Source: CAYNJF01 sp964351745 (GTDB lineage: Bacteria; Pseudomonadota; Gammaproteobacteria; Berkiellales; Berkiellaceae). Taken from it: DNA of 7,849 bases. Numbering within the stretch: position 1 is the first letter of the stretch; the number at the start of each line of letters is the position of its first letter. Below are positions 1 through 5,635 of the stretch, in pieces. Under the pieces are notes generated by a model that ran no database searches, was not told the DNA's origin, and was given only the letters and a program-made list of their open reading frames with translations. The stretch covers positions 1 to 7,849 of the forward strand of contig CAYGPI010000106.1 of assembly GCA_964351745.1 (NCBI GenBank). Direction: 5' to 3'. Position numbers and translations under genes: made by a program.

Positions 1-764
1 CCAAAGGACTGAGTAAAGAAAAATCTTCAGACCAAGAAAAGGCTGACTCAGATGATGCCCCTGAATCTAAAGAGGAAGGTAAAAAAGCAGATGAAGAGTT
101 AACAGCAGAGCATATTGCTGAAGCACTTGCCCAAGAAATTATGGAGGGCAGCATTGAGGTTGAAGCTTTTGGGCAACGAGTGATTATTCGAATTATGGAG
201 CAAGGATCATTTGAATCCGGTTTAGCCGCTCTTAAGCCAGATTTTTATCCCGTGGTTAAAAAATTAAATAATGTTGTTAAAGATTTACCAGGCGATATTA
301 CTGTGAATGGTCATACGGATAATATTCCCATTTACAATAGTCAATTTAAATCAAATTGGGCGCTATCTGCCCAAAGAGCTGTTGAAGTCGCTCATGCTTT
401 GTTAGATGAGGGTGATATTCCCAAGATGAGAATGAGTGTTGCTGGATTTGCAGATACAAAACCTTTATTTGACAATAATAGTGCTGCCAATAGAAAACGC
501 AACCGTCGAGTTGAGCTCATACTGGTTCAAGGAGATAGGCCTGATTTCAAAAAAATTGATGAAATTGACTTACTTCAATACGATGGCACAGCGATGCAAA
601 AAATTAGCAGAAAACTTGGAGAAGAATCGGTGCGTAAGGATAATGTTCAACCTGAGTTCAAGCCAAATGATCTGAATCTAAATTATAAGACTTATAGAAA
701 AAATCAGCAAAGAACCTTTAAGCCATGGCAAGAGTATGCAACACCAAATTCATCAGTTGATTAA
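1..764 (+). CDS. motB: Flagellar motor stator protein MotB, C-terminal part (5' end outside window)
   Basis: The reading frame is open from base 3 to the TAA at 762-764 and enters from the left edge, so about 253 C-terminal residues are visible. Visible residues 1 to about 40 form a charged, low-complexity linker rich in Lys, Glu, Asp and Ser. An OmpA/MotB peptidoglycan-binding domain follows (about 65-176), with HTDN at 104-107, SNW then LSAQRA at 117-126, and NRRVELIL near its end. After it comes a polar tail of about 77 residues. In the MotB family this domain anchors the ion-driven MotA/MotB stator to the cell wall in the periplasm. The membrane helix with the ion-binding Asp and the plug lie outside the window, so MotB cannot be told from a second stator paralog such as MotD. 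A PilZ gene follows after 14 bases, probably co-transcribed. A plain OmpA-domain protein is the alternative, but the TDN...SNW pattern favours MotB. Confidence 0.85.
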   Translation, partial: KGLSKEKSSDQEKADSDDAPESKEEGKKADEELTAEHIAEALAQEIMEGSIEVEAFGQRVIIRIMEQGSFESGLAALKPDFYPVVKKLNNVVKDLPGDITVNGHTDNIPIYNSQFKSNWALSAQRAVEVAHALLDEGDIPKMRMSVAGFADTKPLFDNNSAANRKRNRRVELILVQGDRPDFKKIDEIDLLQYDGTAMQKISRKLGEESVRKDNVQPEFKPNDLNLNYKTYRKNQQRTFKPWQEYATPNSSVD

Positions 765-778
765 CGGAAGATCAAAAA

Positions 779-1384
779 ATGAGTGATACAGATTATCTTG
801 AAAGACGTCACTTTTTTAGAGTTGAGGATGAACTCATTATTCAGGTTCAACCCATCAATAAAGATGACAAATTAGCAGGGATCCAGCGTCTTAAAAAAGA
901 AGAGTTAACATTACCGGATGTGTCTAGATTATATTTAAGTTTAGAGTCATCTTTGCAAGATCATTTAGATAAAATTCGAGATCTTAATTTAAAATCTGCT
1001 TTATCTTTATTGAATCGAAAGCTTAATTTATTAGCGCATGGTGGATTGGTGTCAGATGCTTATCAAAGCTTGATGAGCAAGCCAAGAGAAACCGTAAGCT
1101 TAAGTGCGTCAGGGGTTGGGCTTTACTCCAATCAAGCATGGGAGATCGGTGACGATTGTGCCATTGAACTTATTCTTCTGCCTTCAAAAACGTATTTATT
1201 TGCTTATGGTCATATGGCCAATTGCAAAAAAGTAGAGCAAAAAGCAACGTTAGATGAGTCGCAAGAGCAGATTTATCTATTAGGTGCCATCTTTGATTTT
1301 ATGCGTGAAGAGGACATGGAGCGTTTGATCCAACACATTATGCGTGTTGAAGCTCAATTAATAAGAGAAGCTCGAAGGTTGTAA
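779..1384 (+). CDS. PilZ-domain protein, probable c-di-GMP receptor linked to the flagellar motor
   Basis: A 201-residue soluble protein with no signal peptide or membrane segment. The first PilZ motif, RxxxR, is R10-HFF-R14 in the N-terminal ERRHFFRV stretch. The second, usually [D/N]xSxxG, appears at 107-112 as S-L-S-A-S-G, with Ser in place of Asp/Asn. In ordinary PilZ domains these motifs are a few tens of residues apart. Here about 90 residues separate them, and a Leu-rich, probably helical segment (about 50-87) lies between. This resembles the helix-containing atypical or tetrameric PilZ proteins of gammaproteobacteria, as far as I recall that family. The C-terminal part is a beta-strand segment ending in a helix (about 176-200). 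The ATG has a GGAAG ribosome site at 766-770, 8 bases upstream, and lies 14 bases after the motB-like stop. Position suggests a c-di-GMP-responsive brake or regulator of the stator, but this is inference. Ligand binding is uncertain given the altered second motif. Confidence 0.8.
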   Translation: MSDTDYLERRHFFRVEDELIIQVQPINKDDKLAGIQRLKKEELTLPDVSRLYLSLESSLQDHLDKIRDLNLKSALSLLNRKLNLLAHGGLVSDAYQSLMSKPRETVSLSASGVGLYSNQAWEIGDDCAIELILLPSKTYLFAYGHMANCKKVEQKATLDESQEQIYLLGAIFDFMREEDMERLIQHIMRVEAQLIREARRL

Positions 1385-1419
1385 TTTTTATGACAAGCGG
1401 TCGATAATCAATATTTAAG

Positions 1420-1437
1420 TTGGCTGGCTTGGCTAGG
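1420..1437 (+). repeat. Short tandem direct repeat upstream of the DUF445 gene
   Basis: TTGGCTGGC (1420-1428) is followed immediately by TTGGCTAGG (1429-1437), a 9-base period with 8 of 9 bases matching. It sits about 20 bases upstream of the extended -10 candidate, where an activator or the -35 contact would lie. It may be a small operator or simply chance; two copies are too few to decide. Confidence 0.3.
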
Positions 1438-1453
1438 CATCTGGGTACTTTTT

Positions 1454-1462
1454 TGTTAGAAT
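1454..1462 (+). promoter_or_regulatory. Candidate extended -10 promoter for the DUF445-upp-PdxH-like block
   Basis: TGT-TAGAAT at 1454-1462 matches the sigma-70 extended -10 pattern TGnTATAAT in all but one position of the hexamer. No good -35 box lies 16-18 bases upstream (TAGGCA at 1434-1439 with a 17-base spacer is poor), which is usual for extended -10 promoters. Transcription would begin near 1469, giving a leader of about 23 bases before the ATG at 1492. It lies in the 107-base gap between the PilZ gene and the DUF445 gene, the only real gap in this + strand series. Confidence 0.4.
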
Positions 1463-1491
1463 CGCTGTACTCCAATTAGCCTATCACTAGC

Positions 1492-2238
1492 ATGAATTCA
1501 ATCTCACCGATAAATTTTTTTAATAAAAGCCACTTAACCAATGTGTTGGCAGCTATGGTTATTTTTCTAAGTCTTTTTATACAAGATAAAATGGCTAAGG
1601 AGATGATTGCTAATATTGGTTTTTTTGCACTATCTGGTGCTTTGACTAATTGGATTGCTGTTCATATGTTGTTTGAGCGTGTGCCGCTATTTTATGGTTC
1701 AGGGATTATTCAATCTCGTTTTGAAGAATTAAAAGAAGCAATCAAGACTCTTGTTCAAGAGCAATTTTTTACAGAAGAATATTTAACTTTGTTGGTAGAG
1801 CAACAAAAAGGTAGTTTTTTGGTTCATGCCCCTAAGCTGGCTGATGCCATTCACAACTACGCTATGTACCAAGGCTTAGTTGACGCTATCATGAATTCTT
1901 CTTTTGGTAGTATGTTGCAGATGGTTGGTGGTGAAAAGGCTTTGTTGCCGATTCGGCCAAAATTTGAAGAAAAGATGAAAGAGACCATTACGGAGCATCT
2001 AGGAAACAAAGCTTTTCAAGAAAGATTGACGCAAACGATAGACACGAAGGATTTGACTCAGTCACTGGGTCGCCAGTTAGAGTCTATTGTTGATGACAGA
2101 TTAAACGAAATGACTCCCCAAATGGTTAAAACTTTGATGAAGGATATCATGCATCGTCATCTAGGATGGCTGGTTGTATGGGGGGGTGTCTTTGGTGGCG
2201 CTTTAGGCCTTCTTAAGAGTTTATCCGTGTATTTGTAG
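1492..2238 (+). CDS. DUF445 family inner-membrane protein
   Basis: A 248-residue protein with two hydrophobic segments near the N-terminus (about 16-31 and 38-59), a long polar, largely helical middle, and a third membrane segment near the C-terminus (about 224-243, rich in Gly, Trp and Val). The block NWIAVHMLFERVP at about 53-65, followed by YGSG, is typical of DUF445 proteins. The biochemical function of this family is not established, so none is assigned. The layout implies a large soluble domain of about 160 residues held between membrane anchors. The ATG is chosen because it keeps the first membrane helix and family-like length. However, no convincing Shine-Dalgarno sequence precedes it, which suggests weak or leader-dependent translation. 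upp starts 33 bases after its TAG stop, so the two are probably co-transcribed without an obvious functional link. Confidence 0.8.
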   Translation: MNSISPINFFNKSHLTNVLAAMVIFLSLFIQDKMAKEMIANIGFFALSGALTNWIAVHMLFERVPLFYGSGIIQSRFEELKEAIKTLVQEQFFTEEYLTLLVEQQKGSFLVHAPKLADAIHNYAMYQGLVDAIMNSSFGSMLQMVGGEKALLPIRPKFEEKMKETITEHLGNKAFQERLTQTIDTKDLTQSLGRQLESIVDDRLNEMTPQMVKTLMKDIMHRHLGWLVVWGGVFGGALGLLKSLSVYL

Positions 2239-2271
2239 CTCTCTGTGTAAACCAAATGGATAAGAATAATC

Positions 2272-2925
2272 ATGAGTATAAAAATAGCGCCAGATTTTAA
2301 AAATGTTTTTGTTGTTGAGCACCCACTTGTGCAATCCAAATTAGCCCTTTTGAGAGATAAGCGCTCTAACCATAAATTATTTAGAGAGTTGGTTAATGAG
2401 ATTACATTGATGCTTGGCTATGAGGCTACTGAAAATCTTAAGACAGTTGAGTCGAATGTGGAAACTCCCATGGAAACGGCAAATGTCATAGAATTAGCTG
2501 GCCCAAACCCGGTAATTTTACCTATTTTGAGAGCTGGGATTGGTATGGTGGATGCCCTGTTGCAGTTGATGCCTTCCGCTAAAGTTGGTCATATTGGCAT
2601 GTTTAGAAATGAAGAAACGTTAAAGCCAGAAGACTATTATTTTAAAATTCCTCCAGACAGTCATCGTCGCTTTTTCTATGTTTGTGACCCAATGCTAGCA
2701 ACAGGCGGCTCAGCCATCAGCGCTGTCGCGAGGCTAAAAGAGCAAGGGATTAAAGAGATAGTTTTTATTTGCATTCTAGCGGCACCAGAGGGTGTGAAAG
2801 CTTTTGCTGAGCATCATCCTGATGTGTCAATTTACACGGCAAGTATTGATAGAGGCTTAAGTAGTAAAGCTTATATCTTACCAGGGCTTGGTGATGCAGG
2901 GGATAGGTTGTTTGGTACATATTGA
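2272..2925 (+). CDS. upp: Uracil phosphoribosyltransferase
   Basis: Cytosolic pyrimidine salvage enzyme converting uracil and PRPP to UMP and pyrophosphate. The 217-residue product is slightly longer than the E. coli enzyme (208 residues, from memory). RAGIGM at 87-92 is the conserved substrate-site segment, the PRPP-binding loop is DPMLATGGS at 139-147, and the C-terminal uracil-site segment YILPGLGDAGDRLFGT is at 201-216. All signature residues are present, so activity is expected. The ATG at 2272 has only a weak purine-rich sequence upstream (GGATAAGAA). An ATG at 2256 is in another frame. The usual uraA uracil permease neighbour is absent: upstream is DUF445 and downstream, after 40 bases, is an exported PdxH-like protein. 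I see no PyrR-type or other attenuator in the 33-base leader, so expression probably depends on the upstream promoter. Confidence 0.95.
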   Translation: MSIKIAPDFKNVFVVEHPLVQSKLALLRDKRSNHKLFRELVNEITLMLGYEATENLKTVESNVETPMETANVIELAGPNPVILPILRAGIGMVDALLQLMPSAKVGHIGMFRNEETLKPEDYYFKIPPDSHRRFFYVCDPMLATGGSAISAVARLKEQGIKEIVFICILAAPEGVKAFAEHHPDVSIYTASIDRGLSSKAYILPGLGDAGDRLFGTY

Positions 2926-2930
2926 TGTAC
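2915..2930 (+). repeat. Small perfect inverted repeat over the upp stop codon
   Basis: GTACAT (2915-2920) and ATGTAC (2925-2930) are perfect reverse complements separated by ATTG, and the TGA stop (2923-2925) lies within the element. As RNA it would form a 6-bp, mostly A-U hairpin with a 4-base loop. No T-run follows directly, so it is a poor intrinsic terminator. It might mildly slow or protect the transcript between upp and the next gene, or be chance. Confidence 0.3.
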
Positions 2931-2965
2931 ATGCATTCGAATTTTAAGTTGTTTGGGAGAGTGTC

Positions 2966-3601
2966 ATGAGAAAAATAATCTGTGTTATGGTGATGGCAGT
3001 TTTAGCGATGCCTTGTTTAGGCGAGCCATTGAATGAGAATCCTGAAGAAACCATGATTGAGTGGTTAGAGAAAGAATCAGCAGGCCAACGTCACGTCTCT
3101 GGTAATTTAGCGACGGTAACTCCAAAATATAAGCCTAGCTCTAGAATGGTCAATATTTTTTGGGACGATAATCAGCATATTAGTTTTTATACACATGCTC
3201 AATCAAAGAAAGTGGCTTATATTCAACGCAATCCGTATACAAGTTTAAATATCTGGCTGCCAACGATCCGCAAGCAAATCACGGTTGACGGAAAAGCTCG
3301 TTTTTTAAAAGACGAAGTCGTTCAGGAAAAATGGTTAAAAATGCCGCGTTGGATGCAACTTCGGTTTATGGCTTCTGATCACAGGAGTGAACTTAACGAT
3401 GGTGATCAAGTGATGCGAGATAAGCTGGCAGCTCTAGAGCTGGCGTATCCCGACAATATCCCTATGCCAGATACCTTTGTTGGCTATTATATTGATCCCA
3501 ATTATATTACCTTTTTCGAAGTGAACACGCCTGACTTTGCATCAAAGCGTGTCGCACAGAAAAAAGGACAGTCTTGGTCCATCGTTGCATACCAACCTTG
3601 A
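2966..3601 (+). CDS. Exported pyridoxamine-phosphate-oxidase-fold (PdxH-like) flavin-family protein, B6 pocket lost
   Basis: A 211-residue protein. Residues 1-19 look like a Sec signal peptide: RK near the start, a hydrophobic core IICVMVMAVLAM, and likely cleavage after PCLG. The remainder follows PdxH along its length. R60-M-V matches the RMV FMN segment, FYTH...S80-K-K matches FYTN..SRK, and Q104 with VDGKA matches RQVxVxGKA. The last 28 residues align without gaps to the E. coli PdxH C-terminus as I recall it. Residues that bind the B6 substrate are replaced: E. coli Y129, R133 and S137 correspond to K122, M126 and M130, and R197 and H199 to D190 and A192. FMN or another ligand may therefore bind, but PNP oxidation is unlikely. 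GGGAG at 2955-2959, 6 bases upstream, supports this start and so the signal peptide. There is no twin-arginine motif, and the near-lipobox AMPC has a disfavoured Pro before Cys. The gene converges on ftsI with 10 bases between the stops. Confidence 0.8.
   Translation: MRKIICVMVMAVLAMPCLGEPLNENPEETMIEWLEKESAGQRHVSGNLATVTPKYKPSSRMVNIFWDDNQHISFYTHAQSKKVAYIQRNPYTSLNIWLPTIRKQITVDGKARFLKDEVVQEKWLKMPRWMQLRFMASDHRSELNDGDQVMRDKLAALELAYPDNIPMPDTFVGYYIDPNYITFFEVNTPDFASKRVAQKKGQSWSIVAYQP
3560..3580 (-). terminator. Possible intrinsic terminator for ftsI, inside the end of the convergent gene
   Basis: Read on the minus strand, GGAC (3580-3577), a 7-base loop and GTCC (3569-3566) are followed directly by six T (3565-3560). 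It lies about 30 bases beyond the ftsI stop, within the last codons of the convergent PdxH-like gene. The T-run is good, but the stem is only 4 bp, so the call is weak. Confidence 0.35.
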
Positions 3602-3611
3602 TAAGTCTTAT

Positions 3612-5312
3612 TTAAGCGTTATCTGGTGGAATATTAAGAATGTGCAGGGCGCCTTTCACAACTTCAGCGTAGATAGGCGCGGCTGCAACACCACCGTAAA
3701 TTTGTATGCCGGATTCTTCCGGCTCTTCAATCAAAACAACCGTTGCTAAACGTGGGTTATTGACTGGTGTGAATCCTACAAACATGGCATTGTGACGGTT
3801 TTTGTCATATCCATTGGAGCCAACAAGGCGAGTTGTCCCTGTTTTACCTGCCGTTTTGTAGCCAGGAATACGTGCTCGCCTACCTGTACCGGTTGAATCC
3901 ATCACTTCAGTAAGCATCTTAACGATTTCATCTGCTGTTTTTTCTGTGATAATTTGCTCTGCATTGACCTTATCATGATCTTGGATTTTTAATAAACTTA
4001 AAGGTTTTTTATAGCCTCGGTTAGCGATAATCGCGTAAGCTCTTGCAATTTGAATAGGTGTGGTACTTAAGGCGTAGCCAAAAGATAGCGTGGCTGTTAC
4101 AAAGGGAATATTTGACTCATCTGGTACGATACCAGGCATTTCTCCTGGAAACTGGTGGGTTGGCTCTTCTCCTAGGCCAAATTTGCGAAAAGTACTGAGG
4201 AGCTCGGACGATGGCCTTTCGATGATTAATTTTGAGAGGCCAACATTACTGGATTTGACCAAAATTTGATTAAGGCTTAAGGTCCCATAATTTCTAACAT
4301 CTCTGACTGTATGTTTTCCAATGCGGTACAATCCAGGGGCTGTATCAATAGTATCGTGAGATTCATGGGGGCTGTGCTCTAAGAGGCTGACCATGGAAAG
4401 GGTTTTAATTGTTGAGCCAGGCTCTATTTGATCGGTTAACGATCGATTTCGAAGATGTTCACCTTGACGTTGATGGTAATCATTTGGGTTGAAGGATGGA
4501 GCGCTAACCATGGCTAAGATTTCACCAGTTTGCACGTCTATCATCGTGAGCGTTGCAGATTTTGCATTAAGTTTTTTTAAGGCTTTGTTTAAGTGATTGT
4601 AGGCCAGTGTTTGGATCCGAAGATCAATGCTTAAGGCTAGATCTTCACCGGCTTTAGGTACTTTGGTATGATCGAGATCACTAACCCAATGCCCCATTCT
4701 GTCTTCAAGCACTAACTTCTTACCTTGCTCGGGTCTGAGCCAATTTTCAAAGGCTAGTTCAATACCAGCTTGGCCTTGATCTTCGATATTTGTAAATCCC
4801 AACAGCTGAGCTGTGACGGGGCCCGCGGGGTAGTACCTGCGAAATTCACGCTCAACGCTAAGGCCAGCAATGTTAAGTCTTTTAATGGCTTGTGCTTCGC
4901 TTGGAGCAAGGCCTCTTTTAATGTAGACAAAGCTACGATGTTCGTGTTGTTTTATCTTTGTGGTAATGTCGTGCGCTGGTTTCTCTAATATCTTACTCAG
5001 TTTTGATAATTGCTGGGTCGTTGCTGCAAAATGTTTTGGGTTGACCCATATGGAGTCAACTGGGGTGCTTACGGCAATGGGTTTGCCGTGTCTATCGGTG
5101 ATAAGTCCTCGGTAAGAGGGCATGGTAACAGAGCGAATGGTTCGCGCATCACCTTGTCGATTTAAAAAATCTTTGTTAGCAACCTGTAAAAATCCTAGCC
5201 GACCTATGACAGCTATGGCTCCAATCGCTAAAATAGCCAAGATAATGTGGAGCCGCTTAGCTCGTTGGCGCCAGGTGAGTGGCGTTTGTTCAATAACTTT
5301 AGCAAATTGCAA
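3612..5312 (-). CDS. ftsI: FtsI/PBP3-type class B penicillin-binding protein (septal peptidoglycan transpeptidase)
   Basis: A 566-residue bitopic inner-membrane protein that cross-links peptidoglycan peptides; in FtsI this happens at the septum with FtsW and is blocked by beta-lactams. One membrane helix lies at about 21-44. A PBP dimer/pedestal domain follows (about 60-215, with RGLITDRHGKPIAVS at 68-82 and YYPAG at 160-164). The transpeptidase domain (about 245-556) carries SxxK with catalytic Ser at S300-TIK, SxN at S354-S-N356, and KTGT at 490-493. Length and C-terminus (LNIPPD) match E. coli FtsI closely. The start is TTG: an in-frame stop lies 24 bases upstream, no ATG or GTG lies between, and AAGGA sits 7 bases before the TTG. 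The gene stands alone, without ftsL, murE or murF of the dcw cluster. It may be a relocated ftsI or a second PBP3 paralog; sequence alone favours FtsI over PBP2/MrdA. It is convergent with the PdxH-like gene and divergent from DUF4286. Confidence 0.92.
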   Translation of the reverse strand: MQFAKVIEQTPLTWRQRAKRLHIILAILAIGAIAVIGRLGFLQVANKDFLNRQGDARTIRSVTMPSYRGLITDRHGKPIAVSTPVDSIWVNPKHFAATTQQLSKLSKILEKPAHDITTKIKQHEHRSFVYIKRGLAPSEAQAIKRLNIAGLSVEREFRRYYPAGPVTAQLLGFTNIEDQGQAGIELAFENWLRPEQGKKLVLEDRMGHWVSDLDHTKVPKAGEDLALSIDLRIQTLAYNHLNKALKKLNAKSATLTMIDVQTGEILAMVSAPSFNPNDYHQRQGEHLRNRSLTDQIEPGSTIKTLSMVSLLEHSPHESHDTIDTAPGLYRIGKHTVRDVRNYGTLSLNQILVKSSNVGLSKLIIERPSSELLSTFRKFGLGEEPTHQFPGEMPGIVPDESNIPFVTATLSFGYALSTTPIQIARAYAIIANRGYKKPLSLLKIQDHDKVNAEQIITEKTADEIVKMLTEVMDSTGTGRRARIPGYKTAGKTGTTRLVGSNGYDKNRHNAMFVGFTPVNNPRLATVVLIEEPEESGIQIYGGVAAAPIYAEVVKGALHILNIPPDNA

Positions 5313-5319
5313 TGTAAAA

Positions 5320-5324
5320 TCCTT
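5320..5324 (-). promoter_or_regulatory. Ribosome binding site fixing the TTG start of ftsI
   Basis: On the minus strand AAGGA (5324-5320) is followed by a 7-base spacer (TTTTACA) and TTG at 5312-5310. The in-frame codons upstream contain no ATG or GTG before the stop at 5336-5334. The next internal Met is residue 64, after the membrane helix. This is therefore the only start that gives a working membrane-anchored protein. Confidence 0.7.
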
Positions 5325-5326
5325 GT

Positions 5327-5330
5327 GGAG
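5327..5330 (+). promoter_or_regulatory. Ribosome binding site choosing ATG 5336 for DUF4286
   Basis: GGAG at 5327-5330 stands 5 bases before the ATG at 5336. An in-frame GTG at 5330 would overlap this site and leave no room for a ribosome site of its own, and family members begin with a short stretch like M-x-IYEVNLEV. The ATG at 5336 is therefore preferred. The site is only 2 bases from the ftsI ribosome site on the opposite strand. Confidence 0.65.
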
Positions 5331-5335
5331 TGATT

Positions 5336-5635
5336 ATGACCATTATATATGAAGTTAACCTCGAAGTTGATTCTAGTATTAAGCAAGCCTTTTTAGCCTG
5401 GTTAAAAAAACATATCAAAGACATGTTAAGTATTGATGGATTTTTGGCTGCTACACTATTGAAGGAGAAGCATGCTGGAGATTCTCCTATTTGGAGTGTT
5501 CGTTATGAAGTCGCTAGCTTAGAGCACTTACAACTGTACTTTAAGACACAAGCCGAAAGAATGCGCCAGGATGGGCTGGATAGATTTGGAGATTCTTTTG
5601 CCGCCTCAAGGAAGATATTAGAGTTCGAGGATTAA
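5336..5635 (+). CDS. DUF4286 family small protein
   Basis: A 99-residue soluble protein with no signal or membrane segment. It begins with a beta-strand-like IIYEVNLEVD and ends with a Phe/Arg-rich segment containing DGLDRFGDSFAASRKIL, the pattern I associate with DUF4286. Size and strand/helix alternation suggest a dimeric ferredoxin-like (antibiotic-monooxygenase-like) fold, but no catalytic residues are evident and the family has no established function. The start is taken at ATG 5336 rather than GTG 5330 because GGAG lies 5 bases before the ATG. Its TAA is followed at once by the ATG of the YciA gene, so the two are translationally coupled. The 5' end lies 23 bases from the divergent ftsI start. 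A TAAAAT at 5315-5320 could be a -10 box, but it would leave a leader of only about 9 bases. The promoter may instead lie deeper in ftsI. Confidence 0.8.
   Translation: MTIIYEVNLEVDSSIKQAFLAWLKKHIKDMLSIDGFLAATLLKEKHAGDSPIWSVRYEVASLEHLQLYFKTQAERMRQDGLDRFGDSFAASRKILEFED
5342..5370 (-). promoter_or_regulatory. Candidate ftsI promoter, lying inside the divergent DUF4286 gene
   Basis: On the minus strand a perfect -10 hexamer TATAAT (5347-5342) lies 17 bases downstream of TCAACT (5370-5365), a weak -35 match. Transcription would start near 5335, giving a leader of about 22 bases before the TTG at 5312 and keeping the AAGGA ribosome site. The promoter would sit entirely within the first 12 codons of DUF4286, whose IIYE codons supply the TATAAT. 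Confidence 0.45.

Noticed and set aside
1387..1410. Imperfect hairpin TTATGAC / GTCGATAA after the PilZ gene as an intrinsic terminator.
   Set aside because: The stem is A-T rich with a bulge, and no T-run follows on the + strand.
2157..2339. A 60-codon minus-strand open frame across the DUF445-upp junction.
   Set aside because: It is antisense to two real genes, including the conserved upp N-terminus, has low-complexity Pro/Thr/Lys content at one end, and shows no recognisable motif.
3708..3723. Perfect inverted repeat GCCGG-ATTCTT-CCGGC on the + strand downstream of the PdxH-like gene, as a terminator.
   Set aside because: No T-run follows (CTCTTCAATC), and it lies in well-conserved ftsI codons near the KTGT-distal end, so codon content explains it.
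5122..5352. A + strand open frame of 76 codons antisense to the ftsI 5' end that reads into DUF4286 in another frame.
   Set aside because: It mirrors the conserved ftsI membrane helix and N-terminal region, and no family-like protein is visible.
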